A stretch of DNA of 64,000 bases from NCBI GenBank assembly GCA_963726825.1, contig CAVSDT010000001.1, forward strand, positions 124,001 through 188,000, in the 5' to 3' direction. Below the pieces are notes generated by a model. That model saw only the letters and a list, made by a program, of their open reading frames with translations, was not told where the DNA came from and made no database searches. A program made the position numbers and the translations under genes. Positions 9,238-17,727 of the stretch are shown here, piece by piece. Position 1 is the first letter of the stretch, and each line of letters begins with the position of its first letter. Source of the stretch: DATLGB01 sp963726825 (GTDB taxonomy: Bacteria; Actinomycetota; Thermoleophilia; Solirubrobacterales; Solirubrobacteraceae).

Positions 9238-9582
9238 CTAGTCGTCGACGACGTAGAACGTCTCCTCGAGGCGGCTCACCGCGAAGAGCCGGCGGACCTG
9301 ACGCGGGCCGGGCACCAGCAGCAGCCCCCGTCCGGCGATCTCCATCCGGTGATGCGCCAGCAGCAGCGTGCCGAGGGCACGGACGTCGAGGAACGTGGTC
9401 TCGCGCAGGTCGATCACCACGCAGGCCGCGTCCGTCCCCTCCGCCCATCCGAGTGCCGCGCGCAGGTCGGGGAGGCGCTCGAGGTCGATCTCCCCGGTGG
9501 GCGCGATCCGCGCGTCGTCGCCCGCGCGCGACCGGCCGATCCACCAGGGCGGCGACTCGGGTGCGACGGTCGGCGGGTCCAT
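9238..9582 (-). CDS. STAS-domain protein lacking the usual phospho-Ser
   Basis: A 114-residue STAS-fold protein: GEIDLERLPDLRAAL as first strand-helix and VVIDLRETTFLDVRALGTLLL as the central motif. Where active antagonists have Asp-Ser, this one has Asp-Val, so phospho-control by a serine kinase is unlikely. It may be a constitutive antagonist or a binding partner. It lies 81 bp upstream of the methyltransferase start on the same strand. Confidence 0.8.
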   Translation of the reverse strand: MDPPTVAPESPPWWIGRSRAGDDARIAPTGEIDLERLPDLRAALGWAEGTDAACVVIDLRETTFLDVRALGTLLLAHHRMEIAGRGLLLVPGPRQVRRLFAVSRLEETFYVVDD

Positions 9583-9761
9583 CAGGCGCGACTCCTCGAC
9601 GGTGCGGGGTGGGCGGTGACGCCGATGTCTCGACCCGGTTCCGCGCGCGGCGCCGAGGTCGTCCCAACGACCGAGGATGGTGCAGGACCGGCCTCAGGGA
9701 CCGGTGCGGGCCCGTTCGATGCTACTGGGCGCGCTGTCGCCGCGCCAGCGCGGTCAGGGGA

Positions 9762-9983
9762 TCACCCCCGGTCAAACCGCGCCCCGACGGAGGGGCGCGA
9801 GCCCGGGCGCCCCGGCGTGTAGCGGCCGGAGCCTCGGCGGGTCGCCGTGCCACGCGTCACCTCCACGAGCGGGACGACGCCCCGTCCGCGGGCCAGACAT
9901 CGGGGACAGGCGCCGAGCGGGGTCCCGGGAGCACCGGGATCGACCACGGTGAAGCGGCATTCAGGACAGGTCACGCGGCTCAT
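9762..9983 (-). CDS. Small zinc-ribbon-like protein
   Basis: A 73-residue protein with two CxxC knuckles, CPEC at 6-9 and CPRC at 26-29, spaced as in zinc ribbons, followed by a basic Gly/Arg-rich tail. AAGG lies upstream of the ATG at 9983. No catalytic domain is seen. It could be a nucleic-acid or protein-binding adaptor. The short length and absence of a recognised family limit confidence. It is flanked by about 180 bp of non-coding DNA on the 3' side. Confidence 0.55.
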   Translation of the reverse strand: MSRVTCPECRFTVVDPGAPGTPLGACPRCLARGRGVVPLVEVTRGTATRRGSGRYTPGRPGSRPSVGARFDRG

Positions 9984-10060
9984 GTCTGAACCTTAGTGCC
10001 GATCCGCACGAGGACGGAAGGGCGGTGGTCAGGCACCGGTCGTGGGGTGTCAGCGTGCGG

Positions 10061-11920
10061 TCAGGGCCGGCCGTGGACGCACAGCCGGAACGTGCGGGTC
10101 TGGCGCAGCACTCGTCCTCGGGCCGTGCGCCCGGTGATCCGCACCCGGACCTTGCCCGCGGGCAGCCCACGGAACGAGAGGCGCAGCTTGCGCCCGCTCG
10201 CACGGCGGCGTACCGGCTTGCGTCCGGCCACCCGGACCACGACCGACCGCACGCGCCGGCCCCGGACCCTGCGGACCGAGATCCTCACCGTCCGCCGTGA
10301 GGTGCAGCGGCGCGGCGTCGCGGCCGTCGGCTGGGCGAGGTTCGGTGCGAGGACGGGCCGGGTCGCGGCCGGGTCGACGGCGGGCAGGGTCGCCCGCGCC
10401 CGTGTCACCGACAGCGTGCCGGTGGCGCGCTGCGGTAGGTAGACGCCGGAGCCCGGGATCAGCTGGACCTCGTAGCGGTCCCCCGGGTTGATCCGCGTGG
10501 CGATCTCCTCGAGATCGACCGAGGCCGAGTGCTCCTCCCCGTCGAGCTCGACGGTGACCGGCACGACCTGGTTGCCGACGACGAGCCGTCGCTTCGTGTC
10601 GACGAGCTGCGCGTAGACGTGGACGGGGGCGCCGAGGCCGGTGCCCGTTCCCCGGTAGGTGAGGTCGAGCTTCGGGGCGCCGACGACGTCGACGGACCTC
10701 TCGGGGGCCGCGAACGGGAGGCGGACCGCCGCGCCGGCGTCGGGCGTGGCGGCGATCAGGAGCGCCCCAGAGGAGACGCTGTCGACCGGGGTGATGGCCA
10801 GCGTCCCCGTGCCGTCGGCGGTCAGCGGGGCGCCGGCGGCCGGGGTGAGCGGGTAGTCGGCCGCGGAGCGCGTCTGGCCGTCGTGGGCGGTCCACTCGAA
10901 CGCCGGCCCCGTGTCCACGCCGCCGTCGCGCTTGACCCAGCGGTCCATCCAGCCCACGACGCGCTTGGTGACGAGGCCGGTGGGCGAGCTGCCGGACAGG
11001 CACACGCCGTGGCCGCCGCAGAACCACAGCATCTGCACGGGGACCCGGTTGGCCTTGAGGATCGCCTGGTTGAGGACCGCCTCGTGCGGGGTGAAGAGCG
11101 TGTCGGCGGTGCCCTGCACGAGCAGCGTCGGGGCGCTGATGCGCTTGACGAGGTCGCCCGGCCCGCGCGAGCGGAACCACTCGAGCTCGGGCGCCGGGAA
11201 CGCGCCCGTGGCGAGGGCGCCGGCGAAGGCGCTGTAGACGCGACCGTCGACGCCGCCGAGCTGGGGGCCGACGGGGCTGAGGACGCCGAGCGTCGGGGCC
11301 GTCGCCGTGCCGAGGCCGACGAGCGCGCTCGCCCAGCCGCCCTTCGGCGCGCCGTTTTTGTTCAGCGACGTCTCGAGCGAGTGCCATGCGATCGCCGGGG
11401 CGATCGCGTCGATGCGCCTGTCGAGGCCGGCCGCGACGAGCTCGATGCCGCCCGCGTAGGACGGGCCGTGCATGCCGATGCGTGGGTCGCCCGGCGCGTC
11501 GAGCTGCTGCTCGGGCTGGCCGGCGAGGAAGTCGATCAGCGCCTGGACGTCGCGGCCCTCGAAGTCCGGGCCGTCGACCGAGACGGTGCCGCCGGACTCG
11601 CCAAAGCCGCGCGAGTCCCACGTGAGCAGGTTGTATCCCGCGTCCGAGAGCGCCTTGAGGTCCGCCTGGCCGAACGCCTCCATGGCGGTGCCGCCGGAGG
11701 TGTCGCGCGAGCGCACCGCGCCCCACCCGTGGGTGACCATGACGGTCGGCGCCCGCCCGTCCGCGCCCGGCTTGGGCGTCGGGATGAACGTCGTCGAGAT
11801 CGGCGCGCCGTCGAAGGACGGGACGACCACGTCGCGCGGCGCGGCCTGGGCGCCCGCCGGCAGCCCCAGGGCGAGCACCACGCCCACCAACGGCGAGAGC
11901 CTCCTCATGCGCCGGACCAT
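10061..11920 (-). CDS. Secreted CocE/NonD-type alpha/beta hydrolase (Xaa-Pro dipeptidyl-peptidase-like)
   Basis: A 619-residue protein with an N-terminal signal peptide ending near AQAAP. The hydrolase domain at about 30-320 has the nucleophile elbow GPSYAGG and TWDSRGFGESGG, which is characteristic of the X-Pro dipeptidyl peptidase/CocE group. A beta-sandwich-like C-terminal region follows, and then a very Arg-rich end. It is probably an exported peptidase or esterase. The start at 11920 is uncertain; Met at 11908 is also possible and leaves the signal peptide intact. Confidence 0.8.
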   Translation of the reverse strand: MVRRMRRLSPLVGVVLALGLPAGAQAAPRDVVVPSFDGAPISTTFIPTPKPGADGRAPTVMVTHGWGAVRSRDTSGGTAMEAFGQADLKALSDAGYNLLTWDSRGFGESGGTVSVDGPDFEGRDVQALIDFLAGQPEQQLDAPGDPRIGMHGPSYAGGIELVAAGLDRRIDAIAPAIAWHSLETSLNKNGAPKGGWASALVGLGTATAPTLGVLSPVGPQLGGVDGRVYSAFAGALATGAFPAPELEWFRSRGPGDLVKRISAPTLLVQGTADTLFTPHEAVLNQAILKANRVPVQMLWFCGGHGVCLSGSSPTGLVTKRVVGWMDRWVKRDGGVDTGPAFEWTAHDGQTRSAADYPLTPAAGAPLTADGTGTLAITPVDSVSSGALLIAATPDAGAAVRLPFAAPERSVDVVGAPKLDLTYRGTGTGLGAPVHVYAQLVDTKRRLVVGNQVVPVTVELDGEEHSASVDLEEIATRINPGDRYEVQLIPGSGVYLPQRATGTLSVTRARATLPAVDPAATRPVLAPNLAQPTAATPRRCTSRRTVRISVRRVRGRRVRSVVVRVAGRKPVRRRASGRKLRLSFRGLPAGKVRVRITGRTARGRVLRQTRTFRLCVHGRP

Positions 11921-11961
11921 ACATCGGCAGGAGTGGCGCCGGGTACCGCGCCGCTGACGCC

Positions 11962-12579
11962 ATGGACCTCCAGCCCAAGCTCATCGACGTCCACGTCCCC
12001 AAGCGGCCCGAGGGGGCGGTCCTCGTCCTCCACGGCGGCGCGAGCCGGCGGGAGAACATGATGGTCAGCCCGACGCAGCTGTCCGTCCTGCGGATGATCC
12101 CGATCGCGCGGCGGATCGCGCGGGCGGGACGCAAGCAGCTCGCGGTGTTCCGGCTGCTGAACTCGCGCCGGGGCTGGGACGCCCACCACACGCCGGTCGA
12201 CGACGCCCGCTGGGCGATCGGCCAGGTGCGCGAGCGCCTGCCCGCCATCCCCATCTGCTTCGTCGGCCATTCGCTCGGGGGGCGGGCCGCCCTGCTGAGC
12301 GTCACCCAGCCCGGCGTGCGCGGGGCGGTGGCGCTGGCGCCGTGGGTCTACCCCACCGACGTCCCGCCCGCGATCGACGGGCAGCAGGTGCGGATCGTCC
12401 ACGGCGACCAGGACCGCATCGCGAGCCCGCAGCGCTCCGCCGCCCTCGCCCGCGCGATGCAGGGCCGCGCCGACGTCGAGTACGTCGTCGTCGAGGGTGG
12501 CAAGCACGCGATGCTGCGCCATGGCCGCCGCTTCGACGGGCTCGCCGCCGAGTACGCCCGGGCGATCCTGCTCGGCTAG
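11962..12579 (+). CDS. Alpha/beta hydrolase
   Basis: A 205-residue cytoplasmic alpha/beta hydrolase. The first strand VLVLHGGA supplies the oxyanion hole, the nucleophile elbow is GHSLGG, the acid strand is VRIVHGDQDRI and the likely catalytic His is in GGKHAML. Its small size fits dienelactone-hydrolase/BAAT-like esterases. It is divergent from the secreted hydrolase and overlaps the convergent glycosyltransferase stop by CTAG. Confidence 0.85.
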   Translation: MDLQPKLIDVHVPKRPEGAVLVLHGGASRRENMMVSPTQLSVLRMIPIARRIARAGRKQLAVFRLLNSRRGWDAHHTPVDDARWAIGQVRERLPAIPICFVGHSLGGRAALLSVTQPGVRGAVALAPWVYPTDVPPAIDGQQVRIVHGDQDRIASPQRSAALARAMQGRADVEYVVVEGGKHAMLRHGRRFDGLAAEYARAILLG

Positions 12580-13850
12580 CCCCAGCCGCCGAGGTAGGCC
12601 TCGAGGTCGGGCTCCGCGTCGAGGCGCTCGAGCGCGTCGGTGGCCTCCGTCCGCGTCTCGAACAGGCTCCCGTCGTCCCAGCGGGCGCAGCGGGCGACGG
12701 CGCGGGCGGCCGTCAGCCGGGCCAGCGGCGCGCCGCCGGCGTCGGTGAGGGCGAGCGTCCCGAGCGTCCCCACGCCCACCCGCTCCGCCGCGGCCTCGAG
12801 GCCCGCCCCGCGGACCCGCGCGACGGCGGCGAGGTCGATCCGCACGCGGGCGCCGGCCGGGCCGCCGCTGCCGACGCGGTGGTCGGCCGCGAACCAGGCG
12901 GCGTGCTCGGGATCCACGCGGACGACCGCGTGCGGCAGCGCCGCGAGGACGGAGTCCACGCACACGAACGTGCGCGCTGCGCTCGCGCCGGCGGGGACGT
13001 GGACCTCGACATCGGGCGTGAGCGGCCGGACGCCGTGGCCGCGCGAGCCCACGACGGGGACACGCTGCGTGAGCCGCAGGGTCTCGGCGTTCTTGATCGC
13101 CAGACGACCCCCGCGGCCCGCCCAGTCGGGCCCGTCGTGCCACGCGACGGCGTCCGGGACGTGGGCCAGCAGCGCGCCGGCCTGCCACGCGCGGTGGCCC
13201 CACTCCCAGTCCTCCCCGCCGTAGGTGTCGTTGCCGGCGTCGAAGGGCCCCGCGGCGGCGAAGATGTCGCGGTGGCAGGTGAGGACCGCCGCGATCACGT
13301 AGCGGTAGGCGCGGTGGTCGCTGTGCAGGAGGTCGGCGGTGTGGCGGTAGGCCTCGGTCAGCCACTGCGGCGCGGGGAGCTCCGCCGCCGGGCCGGCCGC
13401 CTCGACCGGCGCGTCGACGGCGACGCCGCTGAAGTCGGCGTGGCGGCGGCGCCCGACCGTGACGGCCTCCGGGGCGAGTGCGGGCAGGCGGCTGATCGCG
13501 GTCAGGTACCCCGGCTCGGGCGCGGTGTCGGCGTCGAGGAAGCAGAGCACGTCCGCCGTCGTGTGCTCGACGCCGAGGTTGCGCGCCGCCGAAGGCCGCA
13601 CGCCGCGGTCCTCCTGGCGCAGGAGCGTGACGCCGGCCGGGACGCGCGGCGGCTCCGGCGAGCCGTCGTCGACCACGACGACCTCCGTGCGTTCGCGCGG
13701 GTGCGTCTGGCGCGCGACGGCGGCGAGGGTGCGGTCGAGCTCGGCCTGCTGGCGGTAGTGCACGACGATCACGGCGACGGTCGGCGGCTCGGCGGGCTCG
13801 AGCCCGTCGAGCAGGTCCCAGCGGTTGCCCGGGACGGGCCCGGTCACCAT
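12576..13850 (-). CDS. Glycosyltransferase family 2 with C-terminal extension
   Basis: A 424-residue protein starting at the ATG at 13850, which overlaps the end of the upstream gene by seven bases. The GT-A domain covers about 25-260: VAVIVVHYRQ, VVVVDDGS, the DxD-type CFLDADTAP, and the GGEDWEWGHR motif near the acceptor site. The remaining roughly 160 residues have no recognised fold. It is soluble, so it probably acts at the inner face of the membrane on a lipid-linked or nucleotide-linked glycan. It is the last gene of a three-gene overlapping run. Confidence 0.87.
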   Translation of the reverse strand: MVTGPVPGNRWDLLDGLEPAEPPTVAVIVVHYRQQAELDRTLAAVARQTHPRERTEVVVVDDGSPEPPRVPAGVTLLRQEDRGVRPSAARNLGVEHTTADVLCFLDADTAPEPGYLTAISRLPALAPEAVTVGRRRHADFSGVAVDAPVEAAGPAAELPAPQWLTEAYRHTADLLHSDHRAYRYVIAAVLTCHRDIFAAAGPFDAGNDTYGGEDWEWGHRAWQAGALLAHVPDAVAWHDGPDWAGRGGRLAIKNAETLRLTQRVPVVGSRGHGVRPLTPDVEVHVPAGASAARTFVCVDSVLAALPHAVVRVDPEHAAWFAADHRVGSGGPAGARVRIDLAAVARVRGAGLEAAAERVGVGTLGTLALTDAGGAPLARLTAARAVARCARWDDGSLFETRTEATDALERLDAEPDLEAYLGGWG

Positions 13851-14824
13851 GCGACGCCCCCGTCCCACCAGCGCAGGTAGGCGCGGGCGACGTCCGGCAC
13901 GTCGGGCGCGAGCGGGACGCCGTCGTCGATCCAGGTCGAGCCGGGATGGCGGAGCGCGTGCTCGATCGCCGCGGCCATGGCCTCGGGCGGGTAGGGCGTG
14001 ATCGTCCCGGGGCGCAGCGCGGCGACCTCGCGGGTGTAGCGGCTGTCGGGCGCGAGCGGGCGCCGGCCGGCGCCGATCCACGTCGCGAGCGACCCGGAGG
14101 CGGAGACGTGGCGGTGCGCGGCGATCGGGACGGTCGCCCGGCGGCAGCGCTCGAGCAGCGCCGCGTCGTCGAGGAAGCCCGTGACGTCGAAGGGGACGCC
14201 GAGCCGGTCCGCGCGCGCGGCGAGCTCGGCGACGTCGCGCTCGTGGCCGGCGGAGGCGCGGCCGAGCGCGACGACCGGCACGCCGCCGATGCGCGCCGCG
14301 GCGTCGATGACCTCGCGGTGCCCCTTGCCGGGGTAGACGAAGCCGAGCAGGGCGATCGCCCCGTCGGGCACCGGCCGGGTCGAGACCGGAGGGTGCGGGT
14401 CGACGGCGTGGTCGATCACCACCGGGTCGGCCGTGGCCGCCACGTGCTCGCACAGGAGCGCGGCCTCGTGGCGGCTGTTGCACGCGACGGCGCGCGCGGC
14501 GTTGACCACGCGCCGGTAGGCGGCGGCGCGGCGCTCGAGGTTGCGCGGCCCGTCCGACGGCTGCGGGACGTCGTGGAGCGTGACCGTCACCGGCCGGCGG
14601 GCGGCGAAGCGCTCGAACGCCGCCGCCGCGTCCGCCGGTCCCGCTCCCCAGAGGCGATCGGTGAAGTGCACGTGGGCGCGCTCGTCGGCAGGGGCGTCGG
14701 CGAGGGCGTGCACCGCCGCGGCGATCGCCGTCGCATAGCGGTTGACGCCGTGGGCGGGATCGCCGTGGGCGGGCAGGCGCGGCACCCGCGTGCGGGCGCG
14801 GCTGCGGACAAGCAGGCCGCTCAC
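13844..14824 (-). CDS. Glycosyltransferase, GT-B fold (family 1/4-like)
   Basis: A 326-residue protein with a GT-B layout: an N-terminal half with HGVNRYATAIA and VTVTLHDVPQ, a linker, then ALLGFVYPGKGHREVIDAA as the first C-terminal strand, VTGFLDD, and SASGSLATWIGAGRRPLAPD in place of the usual nucleotide-sugar loop. It overlaps the WcbI-like gene by four bases upstream and the GT2 gene by seven downstream, so the three are one operon. Donor and acceptor are unknown. Confidence 0.78.
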   Translation of the reverse strand: MSGLLVRSRARTRVPRLPAHGDPAHGVNRYATAIAAAVHALADAPADERAHVHFTDRLWGAGPADAAAAFERFAARRPVTVTLHDVPQPSDGPRNLERRAAAYRRVVNAARAVACNSRHEAALLCEHVAATADPVVIDHAVDPHPPVSTRPVPDGAIALLGFVYPGKGHREVIDAAARIGGVPVVALGRASAGHERDVAELAARADRLGVPFDVTGFLDDAALLERCRRATVPIAAHRHVSASGSLATWIGAGRRPLAPDSRYTREVAALRPGTITPYPPEAMAAAIEHALRHPGSTWIDDGVPLAPDVPDVARAYLRWWDGGVAW

Positions 14825-15756
14825 GCGTCGACCAGGATCCGCAGGGTCTCGGCGTGGCGGCGCATCCCCGCCGCGACGGCGTCGGGGTGCGCGGCGTAGA
14901 AGGCGGCGTGCGCCGCACGGACCGCGTCCGTGCTCACCGTGCGGCCGTCGACCACCCAGTGCTCACGCGGGGCGTCGGGGAGGTCGAAGGCCGCGATCAC
15001 GGCCGCGGTGCGCGGGGCATGGACGCCGTCCAGCAGCGGGCGGCCGGGGTCGGCGGCGTGCGCGCCGAGCCCGAGGCGCGCGCGCACCCGCGCCGCGATC
15101 GTCGCCAGCACCGCGTTGCCCGGGTGGTTGAGCGTGCGCAGCTGCTCGAAGCCGGGGCGCTCGAACAGGTCGGAGACGACGACGGTGTCGTGCGCGGTCT
15201 CACGGGCGCGCAGCGCGGCCAGCGACGCCGCGGCGATCGCGCGCACCCGCGCCGGCGTCGGGGCCGCGACGGTCACGCCGGCCGCGGCCGCCAGCCCGCG
15301 CAGGTCGTGGTAGGGCACGACGGGCGGGGTCAGCGCGGGGTCCGACGGCGGCCGGACGATCACGTGGGTGGGGTAGAGGCCGGCGAAGCGCACGACGGGG
15401 AAGCGGGCCACGCGCGCATGCGCGGGCAGCGCGGCGGCGAGCTGGTCCGCCCCGAGCGGCAGGCCGCGGTAGCCGGCGTGGATCGGCTGCGTGACGAGCA
15501 CCGCCGCGCGCGCGAGCCAGCGACGCAGGTGCGGGAGGTCGCCGGGGGTCAGCTCGTGCACCGGCGGCATCCGCACGGTGGCGAGGTCGCCGCCGTCGAG
15601 CATCACCCGCAGCGACTCCGCCTGGCAGTTGCCGTGCACGAGCGTGACCGGTCCGTCGCCCATGAGCGGCCGGACGCCGTAGAAGACGCCGAAGTGCGCC
15701 GTGCGCCCGTCGGCGGCGGCCGATGCGCCGGGGCGGGTGTCGGAGATCGCCGTCAT
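14821..15756 (-). CDS. WcbI-like polysaccharide biosynthesis protein (putative acyltransferase)
   Basis: A 311-residue protein whose VTLVHGNCQAESLR segment is the signature of the WcbI family, known from capsule loci where it is linked to acetylation of sugars. PVVRFAGLYPTHVI and LNHPGNAVL are other family-like stretches. A strong GGAGGGGGG ribosome site lies upstream of the ATG at 15756. It heads the run WcbI-GT-GT2, which supports a role in decorating a surface glycan. The enzymatic activity is inferred from family only. Confidence 0.72.
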   Translation of the reverse strand: MTAISDTRPGASAAADGRTAHFGVFYGVRPLMGDGPVTLVHGNCQAESLRVMLDGGDLATVRMPPVHELTPGDLPHLRRWLARAAVLVTQPIHAGYRGLPLGADQLAAALPAHARVARFPVVRFAGLYPTHVIVRPPSDPALTPPVVPYHDLRGLAAAAGVTVAAPTPARVRAIAAASLAALRARETAHDTVVVSDLFERPGFEQLRTLNHPGNAVLATIAARVRARLGLGAHAADPGRPLLDGVHAPRTAAVIAAFDLPDAPREHWVVDGRTVSTDAVRAAHAAFYAAHPDAVAAGMRRHAETLRILVDA

Positions 15757-15773
15757 GGCTAGGTCCCCCCTCC

Positions 15774-16868
15774 GTGCACGCCGCCGCGCCCCCGCCGAGA
15801 CCGCGCGTCGCGTCCGTCCCGTCGGCCCACCCCTACGTCGAGCACCTCGGCGCCGACGTCGAGCGGCTCCCCGATCCGCCCGTCCCCGGTGCGGAGCCCG
15901 GCCAGTGGTGGCCGCCCGGCGTGCTGGACGCCGAGTGGATCGCGGCGCACGCCGGCCGGTTCGACCTCGTCCACGTGCACTTCGGGCTCGAGTCGCTGCC
16001 GCTCGAGCGCCTCGAGGACGCGTTCGCCGCCCTGCGCGCCGCGGGACGCCCGCTCGTGCACACCGTCCACGACCTGGAGAACCCGCAGCTCGCCGACCAG
16101 GCCGGGCACACGGCGCGCCTGGATGTCGTGATCGCCGCCGCCGACGCCCTGCTCACGCTCACGCCCGGCGCCGCGGCCGAGGTCGCCCGGCGCTGGGGCC
16201 GCGAGGCGACGGTCGTCCCCCATCCGCACCTGCATCCGTTCGACGCCCCGCTTCCCGCCGGCCGGCGGCAGGAGGCGCTGCAGGTCGGGGTGCACCTGCG
16301 CGGCCTGCGGCCGGGGATCGACGGCCCGCAGACGACGGCCGCCGTCCTGGGCGCCGCGCGGATGCTGCGGGCCGCGGGGCGATCGCTCGCGGTGCGCGTC
16401 GAGCTCGGCGACCGGGTCCGCGACGTCGGCGCACGCGACGAGGTGCGGGCGTTGTGCGCCGGTGAACCGGGCGTGACGCTGGTGGAGCTGCCGCGGCAGA
16501 CCGACGGCGAGCTCGCCGCCGCCCTCGCGGACCTCGACGTCGTCGTCCTCCCGTACACGCACGGGACGCACTCCGGCTGGCTCGAGCTGTGCTGGGACCT
16601 CGGGGCGACGGTCGCCGCGCCTGACGTCGGCCACGTCCTCGAGCAGCACGAGGACGGGTCGGTCGCCGCGTTCGCCCGCGGTGATGCGGCCGCCCTGGCG
16701 GCCGCCCTGGAGCAGCTGGCGGCCGCCGGGGCGCACGCCCGCCCGGGCAGCGCCGGCCGGCTGGCGCTGCAGCATGAGCGCCGCGCGCAGCGCCGCGAAG
16801 CCGCGATCGACATCGCCGCCGCGCACGACGCCGTCTACCGGCGGGTCCTCAGCCGACATCGGCCGTGA
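15774..16868 (+). CDS. Glycosyltransferase, GT-B fold (family 4-like)
   Basis: About 364 residues from the GTG at 15774. An ATG at 15723 in the same frame would overlap the divergent WcbI gene, so I prefer the GTG. Features: FDLVHVHFGLESL, LVHTVHDLENPQ, a C-terminal half with VGVHLRGLRPG, and VVVLPYTHGTHSGWLE where GT4 enzymes bind the donor. It is the only plus-strand gene inside the glycosyltransferase cluster and overlaps the convergent GT2 gene by 20 bp. Function is inferred from fold motifs and context. Confidence 0.73.
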   Translation: MHAAAPPPRPRVASVPSAHPYVEHLGADVERLPDPPVPGAEPGQWWPPGVLDAEWIAAHAGRFDLVHVHFGLESLPLERLEDAFAALRAAGRPLVHTVHDLENPQLADQAGHTARLDVVIAAADALLTLTPGAAAEVARRWGREATVVPHPHLHPFDAPLPAGRRQEALQVGVHLRGLRPGIDGPQTTAAVLGAARMLRAAGRSLAVRVELGDRVRDVGARDEVRALCAGEPGVTLVELPRQTDGELAAALADLDVVVLPYTHGTHSGWLELCWDLGATVAAPDVGHVLEQHEDGSVAAFARGDAAALAAALEQLAAAGAHARPGSAGRLALQHERRAQRREAAIDIAAAHDAVYRRVLSRHRP

Positions 16869-17727
16869 CCCGCTGCAGGACGTCGCCGCTCGGCGTCCAC
16901 CGGACGAGGCCGGCCTCCGCGAACGCCTGGAGCCACCCCTCCATCGGCCAGCGCCCCCAGGCCGCGCGGAAGCGGCGGGCGTTGCGGACGATGTCGTCGA
17001 GGTGCTCGACGGGGGGGCTCGAGACGGGGTGGTGCTGGTGGTGCGCCCACGCGCCCCCGACCCAGGTGATGGGCACGCCGGCCGCCTGGGCGCGCAGCCC
17101 GTAGTCGGTGTCCTCGGCGCCGTAGCCCTCGTAGCCGGGGTCGAAGCCGCCGATGCGCTCGTGCACCCGCGGCGTGAGGGCGAAGGCGAGCGACCAGAAC
17201 CGCTCCGGACGGGCCTCGGGAACGAGCGCTCCCGGCGCGGGGGCCGGCCGGCCCAGGCGCACCGCGGCGGCGCGGGCCGCCGCGAGCTCGGCCTCCGTGG
17301 GGTGGTCGCGGTCGTCGGGGAGCGCTGCCAGGCGGCCGACGGGCCAGACGAGCAGGTGCTCGCCGCCCGTGGCCTCCACGGCGGCCATGACCGGGGAAAG
17401 CAGGTCGGGCGCCGGGATGCAGTCGACGTCGAGGCAGACGACGACGGGCGTGCCGGCCGCGGCGATCGCCGCGTTGCGGGCGGCGCCGACCGGCAGTGGC
17501 CCATCCGCCGCGGCGGGCCGGTGCAGGACCTCCGCACGGAGGCCGACGAGGGGCCGGGCGTCGAGCGCGACCACGAGGTGCCGGGCGGGGGCGGGGTCCA
17601 TCGCCGCGACGGCGGCGACCTGGCGCTCCAGGTGGCGGCGGCGGCCCGCCGCGACCGTGACGACCGCGGCGCGGCCGCCGGCGGCGGGCCCGTCCCCGCC
17701 GGGAGCCCGGCGCGCGGCGGCGCTCAC
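16849..17727 (-). CDS. Glycosyltransferase family 2
   Basis: About 292 residues from a GTG at 17727, which overlaps the stop of the upstream gene as GTGA. The GT-A core shows AAVVTVAAGR, GAARNAAIAAAG, the metal-binding VVCLDVDCIP, and GGFDPGYEGYGAEDTDYG, a close match to the catalytic GGxxxxxxGEDxD region of GT2 enzymes. It is the third gene in a run of three overlapping glycosyltransferase genes transcribed leftward from about 19.86 kb. Confidence 0.85.
   Translation of the reverse strand: MSAAARRAPGGDGPAAGGRAAVVTVAAGRRRHLERQVAAVAAMDPAPARHLVVALDARPLVGLRAEVLHRPAAADGPLPVGAARNAAIAAAGTPVVVCLDVDCIPAPDLLSPVMAAVEATGGEHLLVWPVGRLAALPDDRDHPTEAELAAARAAAVRLGRPAPAPGALVPEARPERFWSLAFALTPRVHERIGGFDPGYEGYGAEDTDYGLRAQAAGVPITWVGGAWAHHQHHPVSSPPVEHLDDIVRNARRFRAAWGRWPMEGWLQAFAEAGLVRWTPSGDVLQRVTADVG

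Noticed and set aside
10050..12305. Minus-strand frame of 751 residues over the secreted hydrolase
   Set aside because: It has Arg/Pro-rich composition and no motifs; the 619-residue frame beside it has a signal peptide and catalytic elbow.
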